A DNA stretch of 64,000 bases from Pholis gunnellus (lineage: Eukaryota; Chordata; Actinopteri; Perciformes; Pholidae), in the NCBI GenBank assembly GCA_910591455.2, contig OU342820.1, forward strand, positions 5,965,963 through 6,029,962, in the 5' to 3' direction. Below, in pieces: positions 22,958 to 34,092 of the stretch. The translations under genes were made by a program, and so were the position numbers. Every line of letters starts with the position of its first letter. The first letter of the stretch is position 1. The notes under the pieces are model-generated. The model saw only the letters and a list, made by a program, of their open reading frames with translations, did not search any database and had not been told where the DNA came from.

Positions 22958-25900
22958 CAGTGTCTTCGGGCAGTAGCAGCCACACTGTCAACATTTCTTG
23001 TGAAATCTTCTAGTTGAACTATTCAAATTCAGCTCATTACTATGAAATGCTATTTCGTTATTCGTTAACATAGCCTAATAACCACATTTATTATTCTTGG
23101 AAAAATACTCTTTAAAAAGTCAGTTTTTATTTCATATTGACGTTTTCTCACCGACACTTCTATTTCATGTCAAGTTTTATTTCACTTAGCTGGTTTATTA
23201 TTTAGACTGGGTTGAGAGCTTTAATTATGACTTAGCATTAAATTGAAGAGTTAGCAGTGTTAGCAGTGTTAGCAGTGTTAGCTAGCTCCTGTTGGCTTGA
23301 GCGACCACAGAAAAAGACTCCGGTGTCTCTCTCGGGGACATTTTCACAAATAAAACTAATTAACCAGCAAACGTGTCACAGCAGCAGCTAGATAACTGTT
23401 GCAGAGTAACTTTGACATTGTTGTTGTGTTAGCTAACAGGTGCTAACTGGCTAAATCTGGTGGCAGTCGTTTATCTCGCCAGTTAGAGGCTGGGGCCGTG
23501 TGACAAGTGACGACACCGAAGGGAAAAGTGACACTATGAAATAAAAATGACCTGCTAAAGATATGACTATAATAAGAGATTATTATTTCATAAGAATTTA
23601 AAATTTCTTAAATTATTTGTATATTTTAGAAAATGTATTCACATTTATTTCATAATTACTCCTTTATTTAATGTTTAGCTCTTTGGGGCTCCATTTTAAT
23701 GATATGAAGTGAGACATCAAAAGTGATTATTCTTTGACAGAGTTCTTAACCTACTTTCATCTCCCTCCTGTGTAGCTTCACTGCTGTGGAGTGACCGGGG
23801 TACCGCTGGTAGAGTTGGCTAAAGAAACCTGTCCCGCACCGGATGGTTTCTTTGAGCAAATCAAGATGGATGTAAGTTGGTGCCAAGAAAGCTGTTGTGA
23901 TGAACATGGTGTATGTGTTAGAATGGTTTTGAGTTCACCTTTGCGTTATCTGTGTTCTCTTAGCACACTAGTTCAATGTAGGATGGCTGAGGATAAATAA
24001 ACCCCCTTTCTTGTTGCCACCACTGGAAACTGAGCGGCTGTATTCTGTCGACTCCGGGATGCTAACAGTTTCTCCTGTCTTGTTGCTACAGAGTTGTCCT
24101 GACGCCATCCTGAGTGTCTTTGACAGTATCAGTCAACTGATGTTGGGCATCTTTATTGGAACTGGAGTTCTTTTGGTAAGCAAATGTGTTGCGTGCTGCA
24201 CCTTTACACATTTAGACGCTGTAGATGAAGTCAACGTTTTGGCTGAAATAGACTGGTGAATGAAAAATGTTTTTACAAGATTATTTACCAAACAAATTAC
24301 CTTTTTAAAAAAACAAAACATTGTGCCCATTTTGCTAATAATAGAGTTGTACTGTAGATGCTACTGAATGCTGTAGAACCACCAAATCAGATGGCCAATC
24401 AGGAGCCAGATACAGATCATTTGCTTCGATTGGCTCATAGTTAAAGCAGGAACGGCGGCCTACAGGTACGAAGACTGAGTGTTATCCTCCAAAAACTTTA
24501 TCTGGAGGAGAGGATATCAGATTGGCTTCACTTTACAGAACCGGATGTGGCCGCCTGCTACAGTCTCACATAGCTTTAGACTCAGTGTAGTTATAAGTGA
24601 AACCATATTCTGAGCTGCCTCACCACAACTTCTTGTTCACTGTAAAGTGCTTTGAAAATTGTCATGCCTGAAAACCAATAACAATGAGCTTTATTTATAC
24701 TGTATTGAAAACACAGTCCATAATGTAAAAAACATCCAGTGTTTAATTAGCATCATATTACAGTCAAAACGGACTATAATATGATGCTAATTAAACACTG
24801 GATGTTTTTTTTATAATATCAGGGCAAGGAGGAAAAGCTGTGGAGGGCAAGGAGGAAAAGTGAGACCGATATCTTTTATCTTTTCCATTTAGTGTCTTGC
24901 CTTTACACAAGCTTAATTTGCTCATGTTGTTCATAATATATATGACCGTGTTCTAATCACTCTAAATCCCCCTCGTCTCTCTTAACCAATCGTCCTCCCC
25001 CTGGCTTTCTTTCACTCTTTTCATTCTCCCCATCCTTGGTGCCCAAAGTTCACAGCTCTGGTTTGCAGCATAATCCTCATTAGAAAGCTCCGTCTGTCCA
25101 ACTTACCTGCTCAGTGCATCATCCTGACTCAGTCCGCTCCTGTCCTGGCTAACCCTCAGCACGGATTTATCGCCACCTCCTACCCCTACCCAGTCGTCTC
25201 CACCTCCTACCCAGTCCCTACCCAGTCGTCTCCAGTCGTCTCCACCCCTCTCCCTGTGGCTAACATCCCTTTGGCTTAGTCCTAGCGCGCTCTTGTAGGT
25301 TTTCACTCTCACGCTGTCTTGATTTGATTCCATGACGCTCTAGCATAGAGAATACACATCTATGTGTTTTTCCATTCTCTTCACTGCTGGACATGTTCAG
25401 CTCCTCTCTGCATGGTCACTGCAGGGCGTCTCCAGCTCGCTTTAAAAGGAAAAATCCACCCTTTTTAAAAAGGACCTAAGGCACAATCATGACAACACTC
25501 CATCTTTTGGAACCGTTGTTGTTGAATTTTGTTTAAATTACCACAGGTTATTTGTCAAATTCTGATATTCTAAGACATGGAGACATTTTTTTAAATCAAA
25601 GAGCAATGGCTTCTTATTGAGCTAACATTACTGCACACGTTTCACGGATTATGCATCACTACATAAAAAAGCTATACAATTTTTTTTAAATTGTTGACCC
25701 ATCAGTGAAGGTTTTTATTATGTTATTTAATCTGTATCTATACAGTTAAAGAATAAATATCCAGGGTTGGATTTTTCCTTTAAACCTCTACTTCATCATT
25801 TAACATTTTCCTCACAAATTCAAAAATTAACACACAAGTGGCTGCATGCAAATTGAAAGCATGGGGTGGTACCGCTCTCACACTGACTCATTCGGTGGCT

Positions 25901-26118
25901 GGTTCAATCCTGGAGGGGATAACGAGTGGGAAGCAGGTTCCCCTCCTCCTTCTGTGTCTGCATTACAGATTATCGCCCTGGTCTGCGCCATTATCCTCCT
26001 GAAACAGACCAAGAGAGACCAGCAGGTCTCTGCGTCTCAGCACCGCGTATTCAGTTTGCCCCTCCTCTGCCTCACCGACGACGGCCAACGCTGGAATTCA
26101 GGCTCAACCAGCAAATGA
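19575..26118 (+). CDS. CD9-type tetraspanin, copy 2
   Basis: Tandem duplicate of the gene at 8308-13613. Coding exons: 19575-19640, 20144-20249, 20373-20470, 21361-21429, 21553-21660, 23776-23871, 24092-24175 and 25969-26118; the phases agree and give 258 residues. All tetraspanin hallmarks are kept: four TM segments, LRFSDGTRGIFE, and CCG, TCP and SCP in the large loop. Exon 21361-21429 is two codons shorter than its twin and exon 21553-21660 one codon longer, both in the large-loop region. The copy-1 stop codon is lost, so the tail reads into former 3' UTR and ends ...RWNSGSTSK. An alternative last exon lies at 25049-25279. Intron 6 is 2.1 kb, expanded by insertions, against 0.25 kb in copy 1. 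Confidence 0.85.
21687..23500. mobile_element. About 1.8-kb insertion in intron 6 of tetraspanin copy 2
   Basis: Absent from copy 1, where the intron is 247 bp. It starts near ccagtggcgggccgtgcatt, the hAT-like end also seen at 18017-18036. It includes a TA tract (22922-22955), a cacac tract near 22450 and a block (about 22630-22690) resembling 19120-19165. I found no matching opposite terminus and no transposase, so it is probably a composite of several insertions. Confidence 0.45.
24727..24810. repeat. Perfect 34-bp palindrome arms with 16-bp spacer
   Basis: Arms 24727-24760 and 24777-24810 are exact reverse complements. Copy 1 (about 12405-12460) has only the left arm. Just right of the palindrome, gggcaaggaggaaaag occurs twice. 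This looks like a template-switch event using the inverted copy at 18.5-19.1 kb or the local strand. Confidence 0.8.
25049..25279 (+). CDS. Alternative terminal exon of tetraspanin copy 2
   Basis: Equivalent of 12667-12903. The AG acceptor at 25047-25048 leads in phase 0 into FTALVCSIILIRKLRLS, then a tail with SYPYPVVSTSYPVP, ending ANIPLA at TAG 25277-25279 (76 residues against 78 in copy 1). The net six-base length difference comes from a nine-base loss and a three-base gain, so the frame survives. The YLVL motif of copy 1 has become CIIL. Joined to exon 24092-24175 it would complete a four-TM tetraspanin. Confidence 0.68.
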   Translation, partial: FTALVCSIILIRKLRLSNLPAQCIILTQSAPVLANPQHGFIATSYPYPVVSTSYPVPTQSSPVVSTPLPVANIPLA

Positions 26119-27030
26119 GTTTACAGATTTGTCTCTGTATGTTTGTTTGTTTATTTATTTCTCAGGGACAATGCACACCAATCAACAGTTGAACTGTAAG
26201 TGAGCCAGAGAGGCTAATTTTCATCTGCTGTGAACTACTGACCACACTCGTTTTAGAACTGAATTCAATATCCTCAAACATCACTGTGCTTATAATGTGA
26301 CCCGTTGTAAGTGAACGACACTGCTGCTGCAGTTTTTGTCGGTTGTCTACATATGAAATAGTTAAATACTGACTGAGCCACTGGCAAATAGCGCCACTTG
26401 AATTCGTATTGTGTGTTTAAATGCAAAAAAAGAACATTTTCATTACAATCCATTTCATAATTATTTAAAGTTAGATCACATCGTTGAAATGGAAGTTTCC
26501 CTTTATCATAACTTTCTTCTTACTGTTAATTTCTGTGCTGTAGGGGCGTAATGTCACACGAGTCATTTATACGTTGCTTTAGTTTTGCAACAATTGCATT
26601 CCGTGTCATGTCTTCCAGTTAGGGTGTTGCACCCAGAGGGGCCACAGATCAGAAAACAAAGTCTTCTTGTGTGTGACAGAAATATTCTGCAGGCTTCCCT
26701 CAGTCATCAGGTACTGTTTGAGGCTGTTAAACTGACTGTATAAACATGCCGAGTGCTTTAAAGCTGTGCTGCCTTCCTGTAAACGCTAGGAAACATCTTG
26801 CTGTTAAGAGACATTAGTTAAACCTTTTGTTCCTGCCAAAAGCCTAAAATAAGTACATTAAGGGTCCTGTTTAGAAAGACGACAGCTGAATTGTTTGTGT
26901 ATCGCTTGTTTTCTTTCCCGTACTACTGTAGTTCTATTTGCATTGCACTATATTGTTTTAACGTTCACACGTTTTTGAATAAATAGTCTATCGAGGGCTT
27001 TTCCTCTCCTCTTCACTAAGACTTGTGTAT
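26119..27030 (+). other. 3' UTR of tetraspanin copy 2 with polyadenylation signal
   Basis: Noncoding sequence matching the copy-1 3' region in blocks. AATAAA lies at 26978-26983, so the transcript should end near 27000. The convergent ZP gene's own signal lies only about 95 bp further right. Confidence 0.65.
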
Positions 27031-27076
27031 CTGTTATTTCCATGAAACAAAACAAGAGTGCAGCTGTGTAAGAGAG

Positions 27077-27082
27077 TTTATT
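27077..27082 (-). terminator. Polyadenylation signal of the ZP gene, 7 bases after the stop codon
   Basis: AATAAA on the minus strand lies just downstream of the TGA at 27092-27090. This implies an extremely short 3' UTR, a feature known for several fish egg-coat genes. Confidence 0.75.
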
Positions 27083-27089
27083 TCATTGC

Positions 27090-29984
27090 TCACACATCAC
27101 TGTTGGGACCTGTGAGGAAAAAAGAAGTTAATGTTAAAGTTCTCGAGACTGACTGGGCCTGATGATTATAAAGCTCTTTGGTGAAATATAATGACTACAT
27201 TGGGTAATGTAAACTATGTAGCCACAATACATTTCGTACATTCAAAAAGGAATCCATCTGTGCAGCTTTAGTGTAGAAGATTCTCAGTGGATCACAGATT
27301 TATTGTTGGAGGAACAATAGTTTTTTGTTGAGTTAGACTTTAAGTCTGGAACCCACAAGTCTTCAAATAATAAAAAATATATATACACTCACCGGCCACT
27401 TTATTAGGCACACCTGTTCAATGGCTTGTTAACACAAATGGCTAATCAGCCAATCACATGGCAGCAACTCAATGCATTTAGGCATCTATAGACGTGGTGA
27501 AGACCACTTGCTTCACGGATGTGCAGCCGTCAAATCTGCAGCAACTGCGTGATGCCATCATGTCAATATGGACCAAAATCTGTGAGGAATGTTTCCAACA
27601 CCTTGTTGAATCTATGCTACGAAGAATTAAGGCAGTTCTGGAGGCAAAAGGGGGTCCAACCCGGTACTAGCAAGGTGTACCGAATAAAGTGTCCGGTGAG
27701 TGTATATAATCAATGTATAAGAACCTTGTTGGACTACTGGACCAACTAGTTCCTCCCTTATGGTTCCACTGTGTTAAACTTACTGTTGATGCAGCGTACA
27801 GTGCAGTCACCATCTGCAGCAGAGCACACTTCTGTTGAGCACAAGAAGTAGATCTGAGGGGAGGAGAAAAAAAAAAGAAAGAAATGGTTTTATGGCACGA
27901 TTACACTAATCCTAGTCTACATGTAGCCACCACATTATGGATGGTCTTTAGGGTCGCCTGAACTTCAAAGACAACAATAGATGTTTACTTGTATGAGCAC
28001 ATTAAGTGAGAGGTACCTCTGGATCCTCCAGGTGAGAGTATCCTCCTTCAGCCATGTATGGGGGACTTTCTGAGTGCAGAGACAGGAAGCCAGAGATAGT
28101 GAACCTCCGGATGGGGAGGGGGTCAGAGCGCGGGGAAGGAAGCGGCTCTGAATCACCTCGGCTGGGACAGCTGAACAACACACAGCGGTGAGAGCACAGC
28201 TACAACTGAAAATCTCTACAGGAGAACTTTGTAAATGGCTCCTTGGACTTCATTAGAATTCAATGAAAATACAAACTATACATCGGTATCCAATACAAAC
28301 AACTAATTTCTACACAACATACCCATCATAGACCAGCATCCAGCTGGCGTATGGAGCTTGAGTGTAAGCCAGGCAGGAGTGGACCAGCGGCACCAGGCCG
28401 GGCTCGGGGGGGTCCAGCAGGCTCACCTCCACATAGACTGGTCTGCCTCGCAGGAGGCTGAGAGGCAGGTGAGCCTCGGGGTGGAAGCTGGTGAAGGACT
28501 CGTCTACGAGGAAGAGAACATTGGAACAGTATTACGGTGTTGTGAGGCATGAGGGGCCATTTAAAAAGAGAATACAGACAATCACCTGTGGCAATTCTCA
28601 GTAGCACAGCGACAGTGGCTGGTGTAGAGTGAACGGGAGGGGGAGGAGGTTGACCCATCACATGGAGCTTCACTTCACCTGGAGAACCCGGGGAGGAGCT
28701 ACATTCCACCATCAGCCTATGGATCAACAGAGTGGCTGCAGCGTGTCTCAATATCCAAAACTAAGCTGAGCATCTTTGACAGACAGCAATCATCACAGCT
28801 CGTTTATTTTGGGACAATGTTTATCATTTATCCTCTGATGTTGCATCTTTTGGAGGTTGAGATGCGTCTGTGTGTCTGATGGTGTTCTGTGAGCTGCTGC
28901 TTTGAATGATTGCAGCTGTGTTTCCTGACTGATGGCAGTGCAGCAATCAACAAACGCTGAGATAGTGAAGCTGTGATTTTGGGATAATTGCATGCATGCG
29001 ACTGTAGCATTTGACTGTAAAAATAGAGGTAACATATTTTGCAAGGGGTGGATTTTTTTGTGTTTTCAATTTTCCTCTATTTTATGTTAGATTCTATGCC
29101 TATGATCATAAGAAATGAAAGTAAAATGAACATGTGTTGGAATCTAGGCCTGAGCTTTGACTCCACCTCCGGGCCAAGTGCCATTTGAAAGCTTCGAAAC
29201 TTCCTGGGATCAAAAAATTAAACAAACATTCAGAAATATGCTTTGTCTGACTGATTGCATCAACATGTATTAATGCATCAGCTGACTTCTGTCTGTAGAT
29301 GATCTGTTGAAGTCATTGGCCTAGAACTGGATTCTAGTCTAAAAGAAGTCGAAATAAATTTGCAACACAAAGCCAACAGCAGAAAGAAACATGTCCGCCG
29401 GTAAAGAAGCACACGATTAAAGAAGAAAAAGCAGCCCAAACTCATACAGCTGAACAAAACATGCCCAAATGATAGATGCTCCAACTCTGCATTTATTTAT
29501 TTAGTAATGCCATACCTGACAGGAGAGTTCTCGGGCTCAGAGCTGTGGTCCCGTTGAAGAGAGTGGATACCATGGACTTCCAACAGATGAACCACCGTCT
29601 GACCAAACACCTGACAAGGATATGAAGTTGGAAAAAATTATTTCCATCATGTCACAAAGTGATCAGATGGTGGTCAGTCAAAGCATCACTCTATTCCGCC
29701 ACGTTAAAGTTGAATAACTTTCACGAGGCGTCGTCACGGTCTGCCTGCCTTTTTTTGGGGCGCTACCTTTACGCGTTACACATTGGAGAGTTCCTTACAC
29801 GTTTGCTTACTCCACAGCCGTCCAGGGGGACGGCGTAGATGTCCCGGTCAGAGGTCAGCTTCTGCAGTGTGCAGGACACATGGCTGAGCTCAGAGGGATG
29901 AGCAGGGGGGGCCACTGTGGGCTCCACCACGGAGTCCGGCAGCGCAAAGATTAAATGCTGTCCCATTGTACAGTCTGTTGGGGG

Positions 29985-30018
<34 letters not shown>

Positions 30019-33000
30019 CAGTCATTCCTGAGCTGTGCCGTTTTGCTTTGACCACAGTTTAAAAAAAATCCTCTGATTAAAATAAAGTACAAATATTTAA
30101 GTGTTGGCAAAAATCACACATTTAATGCTTTTAATTGGGTGGTTTGGGCGTCTGCTTCTAGCCTCAAAGCCCCACACACAATCATCCAATTCTCTTCATT
30201 GTCAGTTCATTTTTTTTCCAGACGTGTGTTGACAGGATCTGCTGTGGGAGGGACTCACTCTTCACAGTGTACGAGCAGCAGCCCAGAGAGACGCGGCAGT
30301 CGAAATCTGACGCAGGGCCGAGGCCCGGGGGCGAGGCAGAGGACGGCACGGCCTTGAGCTGATCTGATGGCAGAGAGCAAACAATGAGGGGAGAGCCAGT
30401 TATACTTCAATGGCTCTATTCAGCGGCAGGAGCGATGACAGATTCATAAATTCAGAGTTGGTTTTCCATTCAGGTGTCTAGTTACAGCCAGAATAGATTC
30501 CAGACCTTTAGCCTGGCTGAACAATAATTGTCTGCCCCCTTGTGGTGATCTGAAGTCAGGACACTGACACCAAAAGCTACGTTTCAAAAATAATAGCTGC
30601 TGGTTTTTCACCTTTCATTTCATTATCCAGCCTCTCTTCTGCTTTTTCGCCACCAGGACGTCCAAAAGCATCATATGGATGTTGCAAAGTGTTATAATGG
30701 GAATAATAATAGTAGTAAGGGTGGTAGTAGAATGGGTAAGGAGGAAGATTATGGTAGGGTGATGGAGTGGGGAAGGAGGGTTGTTCAGGACGAGGAGCTG
30801 CAGCAGCGTCGGGTCCAGGAGGGGGAGTGAGGGGGAGGGGAGGTTGGACTGCTGGGGCCACGGGAGCAGAGGGTCTCTCTCTGTCATCCAGCACTGCTTT
30901 TACATCATCATCATTCAGTTTGATCCCTTCTGGCCTGCTTTTTTGAAAGTTTTGAGAATCACCATCAGTATTTAAGTTGTATCCGTCATGAACTTGTGAC
31001 GAGCTGGATTTTGAATTTGGATTATCAGGCAAATTTGTTTCTGCAGCCGTGTCGGGATTGAGAGGAGCCAATCTTTCGGCCTCGCCCCATGCAATATGTG
31101 GAAAGTAATAGGAGTAGTGGTACGGATAGGGCTGTGGAGGGTGAGGTGCCGCCTCAGGCTCGGGCTGAAGGAACTGGTGCGAGTTAATTCTGCGGAGATC
31201 CTTGGACAGCTGCATGTTGGGGGGCAACACCGGATTTTCAAGACCTGGATCAGGGTCTTGAGGTGGGCCAGGAAGAGGGATTTTAGGGTGATGGTAGTAG
31301 TGATAGTATGGATTGAAGGCATGGCTATGGGGCTGGAGAGGAGGTGGAGATTCAACTGGAATCGGTAGGCCTGCATCTGAGAGAGAACGGGCAGCGCTGT
31401 GCCTCTCGGAGACACCCGACACGGGAGTTTCTGGCAGATCTAGATACGCCCGACCTGAATCCGCCGCATCATCTGCAGATGACAGAGAACTGGAGACACC
31501 AAAATATTTATAAGACTCCCCGACAGGAATCAGCAAAGAGTAGTGGTTCTGATAGTCTGGCTGGGAATCAACGGCAGGGAGAGGCTGACGACCGAATGTA
31601 GTCGGAGATGAGGGAGGAGGAGGGTTATCTGCAGTGTGTCCATCAGGGCTAGGATACTTGTGGCGATATGTAGGCTGGGGATAGTACGGTGGGGCCAGGT
31701 AGAACGGTGGAGCCCATGGAAGTAGCTCCAGGGATTGTGGCATGTGCTCTGCTGGCCCTCTGGTTAGATGATCAGGGCTGTTGACCACAGGCTGATGGGT
31801 CAGGGGGAGTTCTTCAGGGGGAGAGACAGGACATGTCAGCCTGAATGTCTTCTCTCCTATCTGAAGAGAAAGTGTGTAGTTTCCATCCTGAGGGAAAAAA
31901 GATGAGATTTTCTGTGTGAGACTGTAGAAAATAACCACGTTCAGGACTAGATTAATGTCTGATAAGTTGTTCCCTTTCTGAAATTCACCTTTACGGCGAC
32001 GCCGCAGGTAATGAACGGAGCAGCGATTATAATCTCAGCATCTCGTCTGTCCAGCGTGTAGCCACACAGCTCAGCTAACTCCCCCAGAGGGGTCCATTTT
32101 CCACGGACTGTAGAGAAAAGAAAAAAAAAAACTACAGTCATATTTATTTTAAAAGTCTGGAAAACAAAAAGAGAAGAAGAATATCTGAGTGAACTAATAG
32201 AAATGAAAGGGAAACGTTTTTGGTTTTACCATTTATCCTCAGCTCCTCTGTAGCATGGAGTCCCTGCACTTTGAAGGTCATACCGAGCGGGGAGCAGCAG
32301 AGGGAGGAAGGGCCCCCGGCCTGAGGCTGGATCTGAGGGGCCGGGCAGGACATCTTGACCGGAGTACCCCTCCACAGCAGAGGCAACGCATAGCCGTCAA
32401 CCTAAACGCACGTTTTAAACAGCATCCTTTTATATCTTTTACTGCTGCTGGCTAAACTATTTCAAATCCATTAGACAAGCTCTTCTCATTAAATATGCAT
32501 TAAAAACATGAGTCATCACTCCACTCCATAACTATCCGGTTAAGATGACATTAGAGCGTAGTGAGTCACTTCAGTTGTAATGTATGATTCACCCTAACCC
32601 TGTTACTAAAAAAGGTTGTGTTCAGTGCAAAGGAAAAGACACTGTCACTGTAAGAAACAATCAACAGAGAGGCTTCAGTGGGATGAGAAATCCTCCATTT
32701 GAACATCAGAAACAAAAAAAAAGGTAAATAAACTAAACTTGCCAATTTGATCCGATTTCCCACAACTTTGACCATCAAAATGTAGAGAGCAAAAACAGCT
32801 AGTTGGTCGAAGTGTCCTGTAAAAAACTAATCTGTGCATCGTTATCAGACATAAAACATAAGACGTGGATACCGTACCTCCTGTGTGACATGGCAGGCAT
32901 CATACTGAGCCATCAGACTGAGGTCTCTCAACGTGGTCTGAACAGAGAAGCCACACTGAGGTGGCAGCTGGGACAGCGGCACGGAGGACTCGTTCGCTGA

Positions 33001-34092
33001 GACACAAAGAGACACCAAAACCTTAATTCTACCCGTATGACAAAAATAAATAAATCTGGTTAAACTTGAGTCCACACCAAGCTGCTACTATTTTGTGTGG
33101 CGTATCTCCAAAGTCAAGCTTTGTATAACAATGTCACCATCCCAGACACATATGTGTGTGTGTGTGTGGGGGAGGGGGGCTGTAGCCTCACCTCGGTCCA
33201 GCTGTAGCTGGACAGCTCGTCTCCTCCTGACAGTGAGGGTCATGGCGTTGTCTCCGCACTGCACCACGGGCTGCAGCCTCTGCCAGCTCTCCTCTGAGCC
33301 GTTGAGCCGCTGACCTCTGACCCTCTCCCGGCCTCCCCGAGCTTGGACTGGTGAACAAAAATGAACCATAACCAATAATGCTTTGAATGAGGTTTCTACT
33401 CTCCTGTTAGGGAGGTTTGCCATTGAAAAGAAAGGCACAGCTTTATGAGCCATTATCTCTGTAGATAACCATCTCTGTACACATTGCATATTTTTTTTGT
33501 GTGATTTTTTTAATACACCAAAGCAAATACCTTTCATATGAAAACCTAACATTACTTCAATGGGAATAAACTACGAGCCCAGCTCACCTGAAGCAGCAGA
33601 GTCTGCATGGTAGCCCACATTGAGGCTCGTTTCCAGTTGACCAGTGATATAAAACGCGCCGGGAACAAGATGCTCAATTTTCCCTTTGCCACAATATTCA
33701 TTTGGAGCGTCGCTCCGCTTCGGTTTGCTACGGTTTTTGACGGTTTTGTCAGCGGACGTAGACGCTATAATGGGTTTGGGCGTCAGTCCGGAGGTGTCGG
33801 ACCGTGTCTGGTCCCCGTTTTCCAAGTTGTGAAAGTACGGGCGATGTCTCGACTCTTCTCCCCGCCTTGAGTCGCGCTGTAGCCGCTCTCTGCCCTCTCG
33901 CTCAGAGGGGCGAGGGAGGCCTTCTGTCGTCAAAACGCTGCTCCGGTCATTGTGCAGAGACGGGTGAGCGTTCGGTTGGGAGGAATCAACGGAGGGCTGA
34001 CACCGGCCCACTGAGGGGAAAGTTATGGTGGTGATGGTGTAAATGAGAAGGACGCCGAAGTATCCGGTTTGTTGCAAACGTTTCAAATGCAT
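27090..34092 (-). CDS. Zona pellucida (ZP) domain egg-coat protein, ZP1/ZP4-like C-terminus with Tyr/Pro-rich insert
   Basis: ZP proteins polymerise into the egg envelope. Coding exons in transcript order: 34092-33588, 33347-33192, 32996-32878, 32401-32230, 32107-31989, 31887-30612, 30363-30259, 29974-29811, 29610-29516, 28716-28586, 28503-28323, 28170-28017, 27853-27784, 27109-27090. They total 3,267 bases, exactly 1,089 codons with stop. Order: signal peptide (MHLKRLQQ, then a hydrophobic core), a variable charged region, cysteine-containing N-terminal modules (VVQCGDNAMTLTV; ELCGYTLDRRDAEIIIAAPF), a 425-residue exon rich in Tyr, Pro and His, then a ZP module: DFDCRVSLGCCSYTV, LDGCG, RPVYVEVSLLDP, DPEIYFLCSTEVC. 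It ends six residues after the last cysteine exon, without a membrane anchor, as in many fish ZP proteins. The class (ZP1, ZP4 or ZPAX) is not certain. Confidence 0.85.
27386..27702 (+). mobile_element. Internally deleted Tc1/mariner-type DNA transposon with intact transposase C-terminus
   Basis: Terminal inverted repeats begin cactcaccggccactttatt on the left; the right end is the reverse complement with a few mismatches (gaataaagtgtccggtgagt). TATA flanks both ends. Codons 27539-27670 read QQLRDAIMSIWTKICEECFQ and then RRIKAVLEAKGGPTRY and a stop, the usual C-terminus of these transposases. It sits in the last intron of the ZP gene, and the matching stretch of the copy-1 block is missing. 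Confidence 0.8.
29975..30015. repeat. (CA)n microsatellite in a ZP-gene intron
   Basis: About 13 CA units right next to the acceptor of the exon starting at 29974, within its upstream intron. Confidence 0.9.

Noticed and set aside
30577..31938. A 453-residue stand-alone gene
   Set aside because: It is the large internal exon of the ZP gene with intron sequence at both ends; acceptor at 31887 and donor at 30612 fit the phase of the full model.
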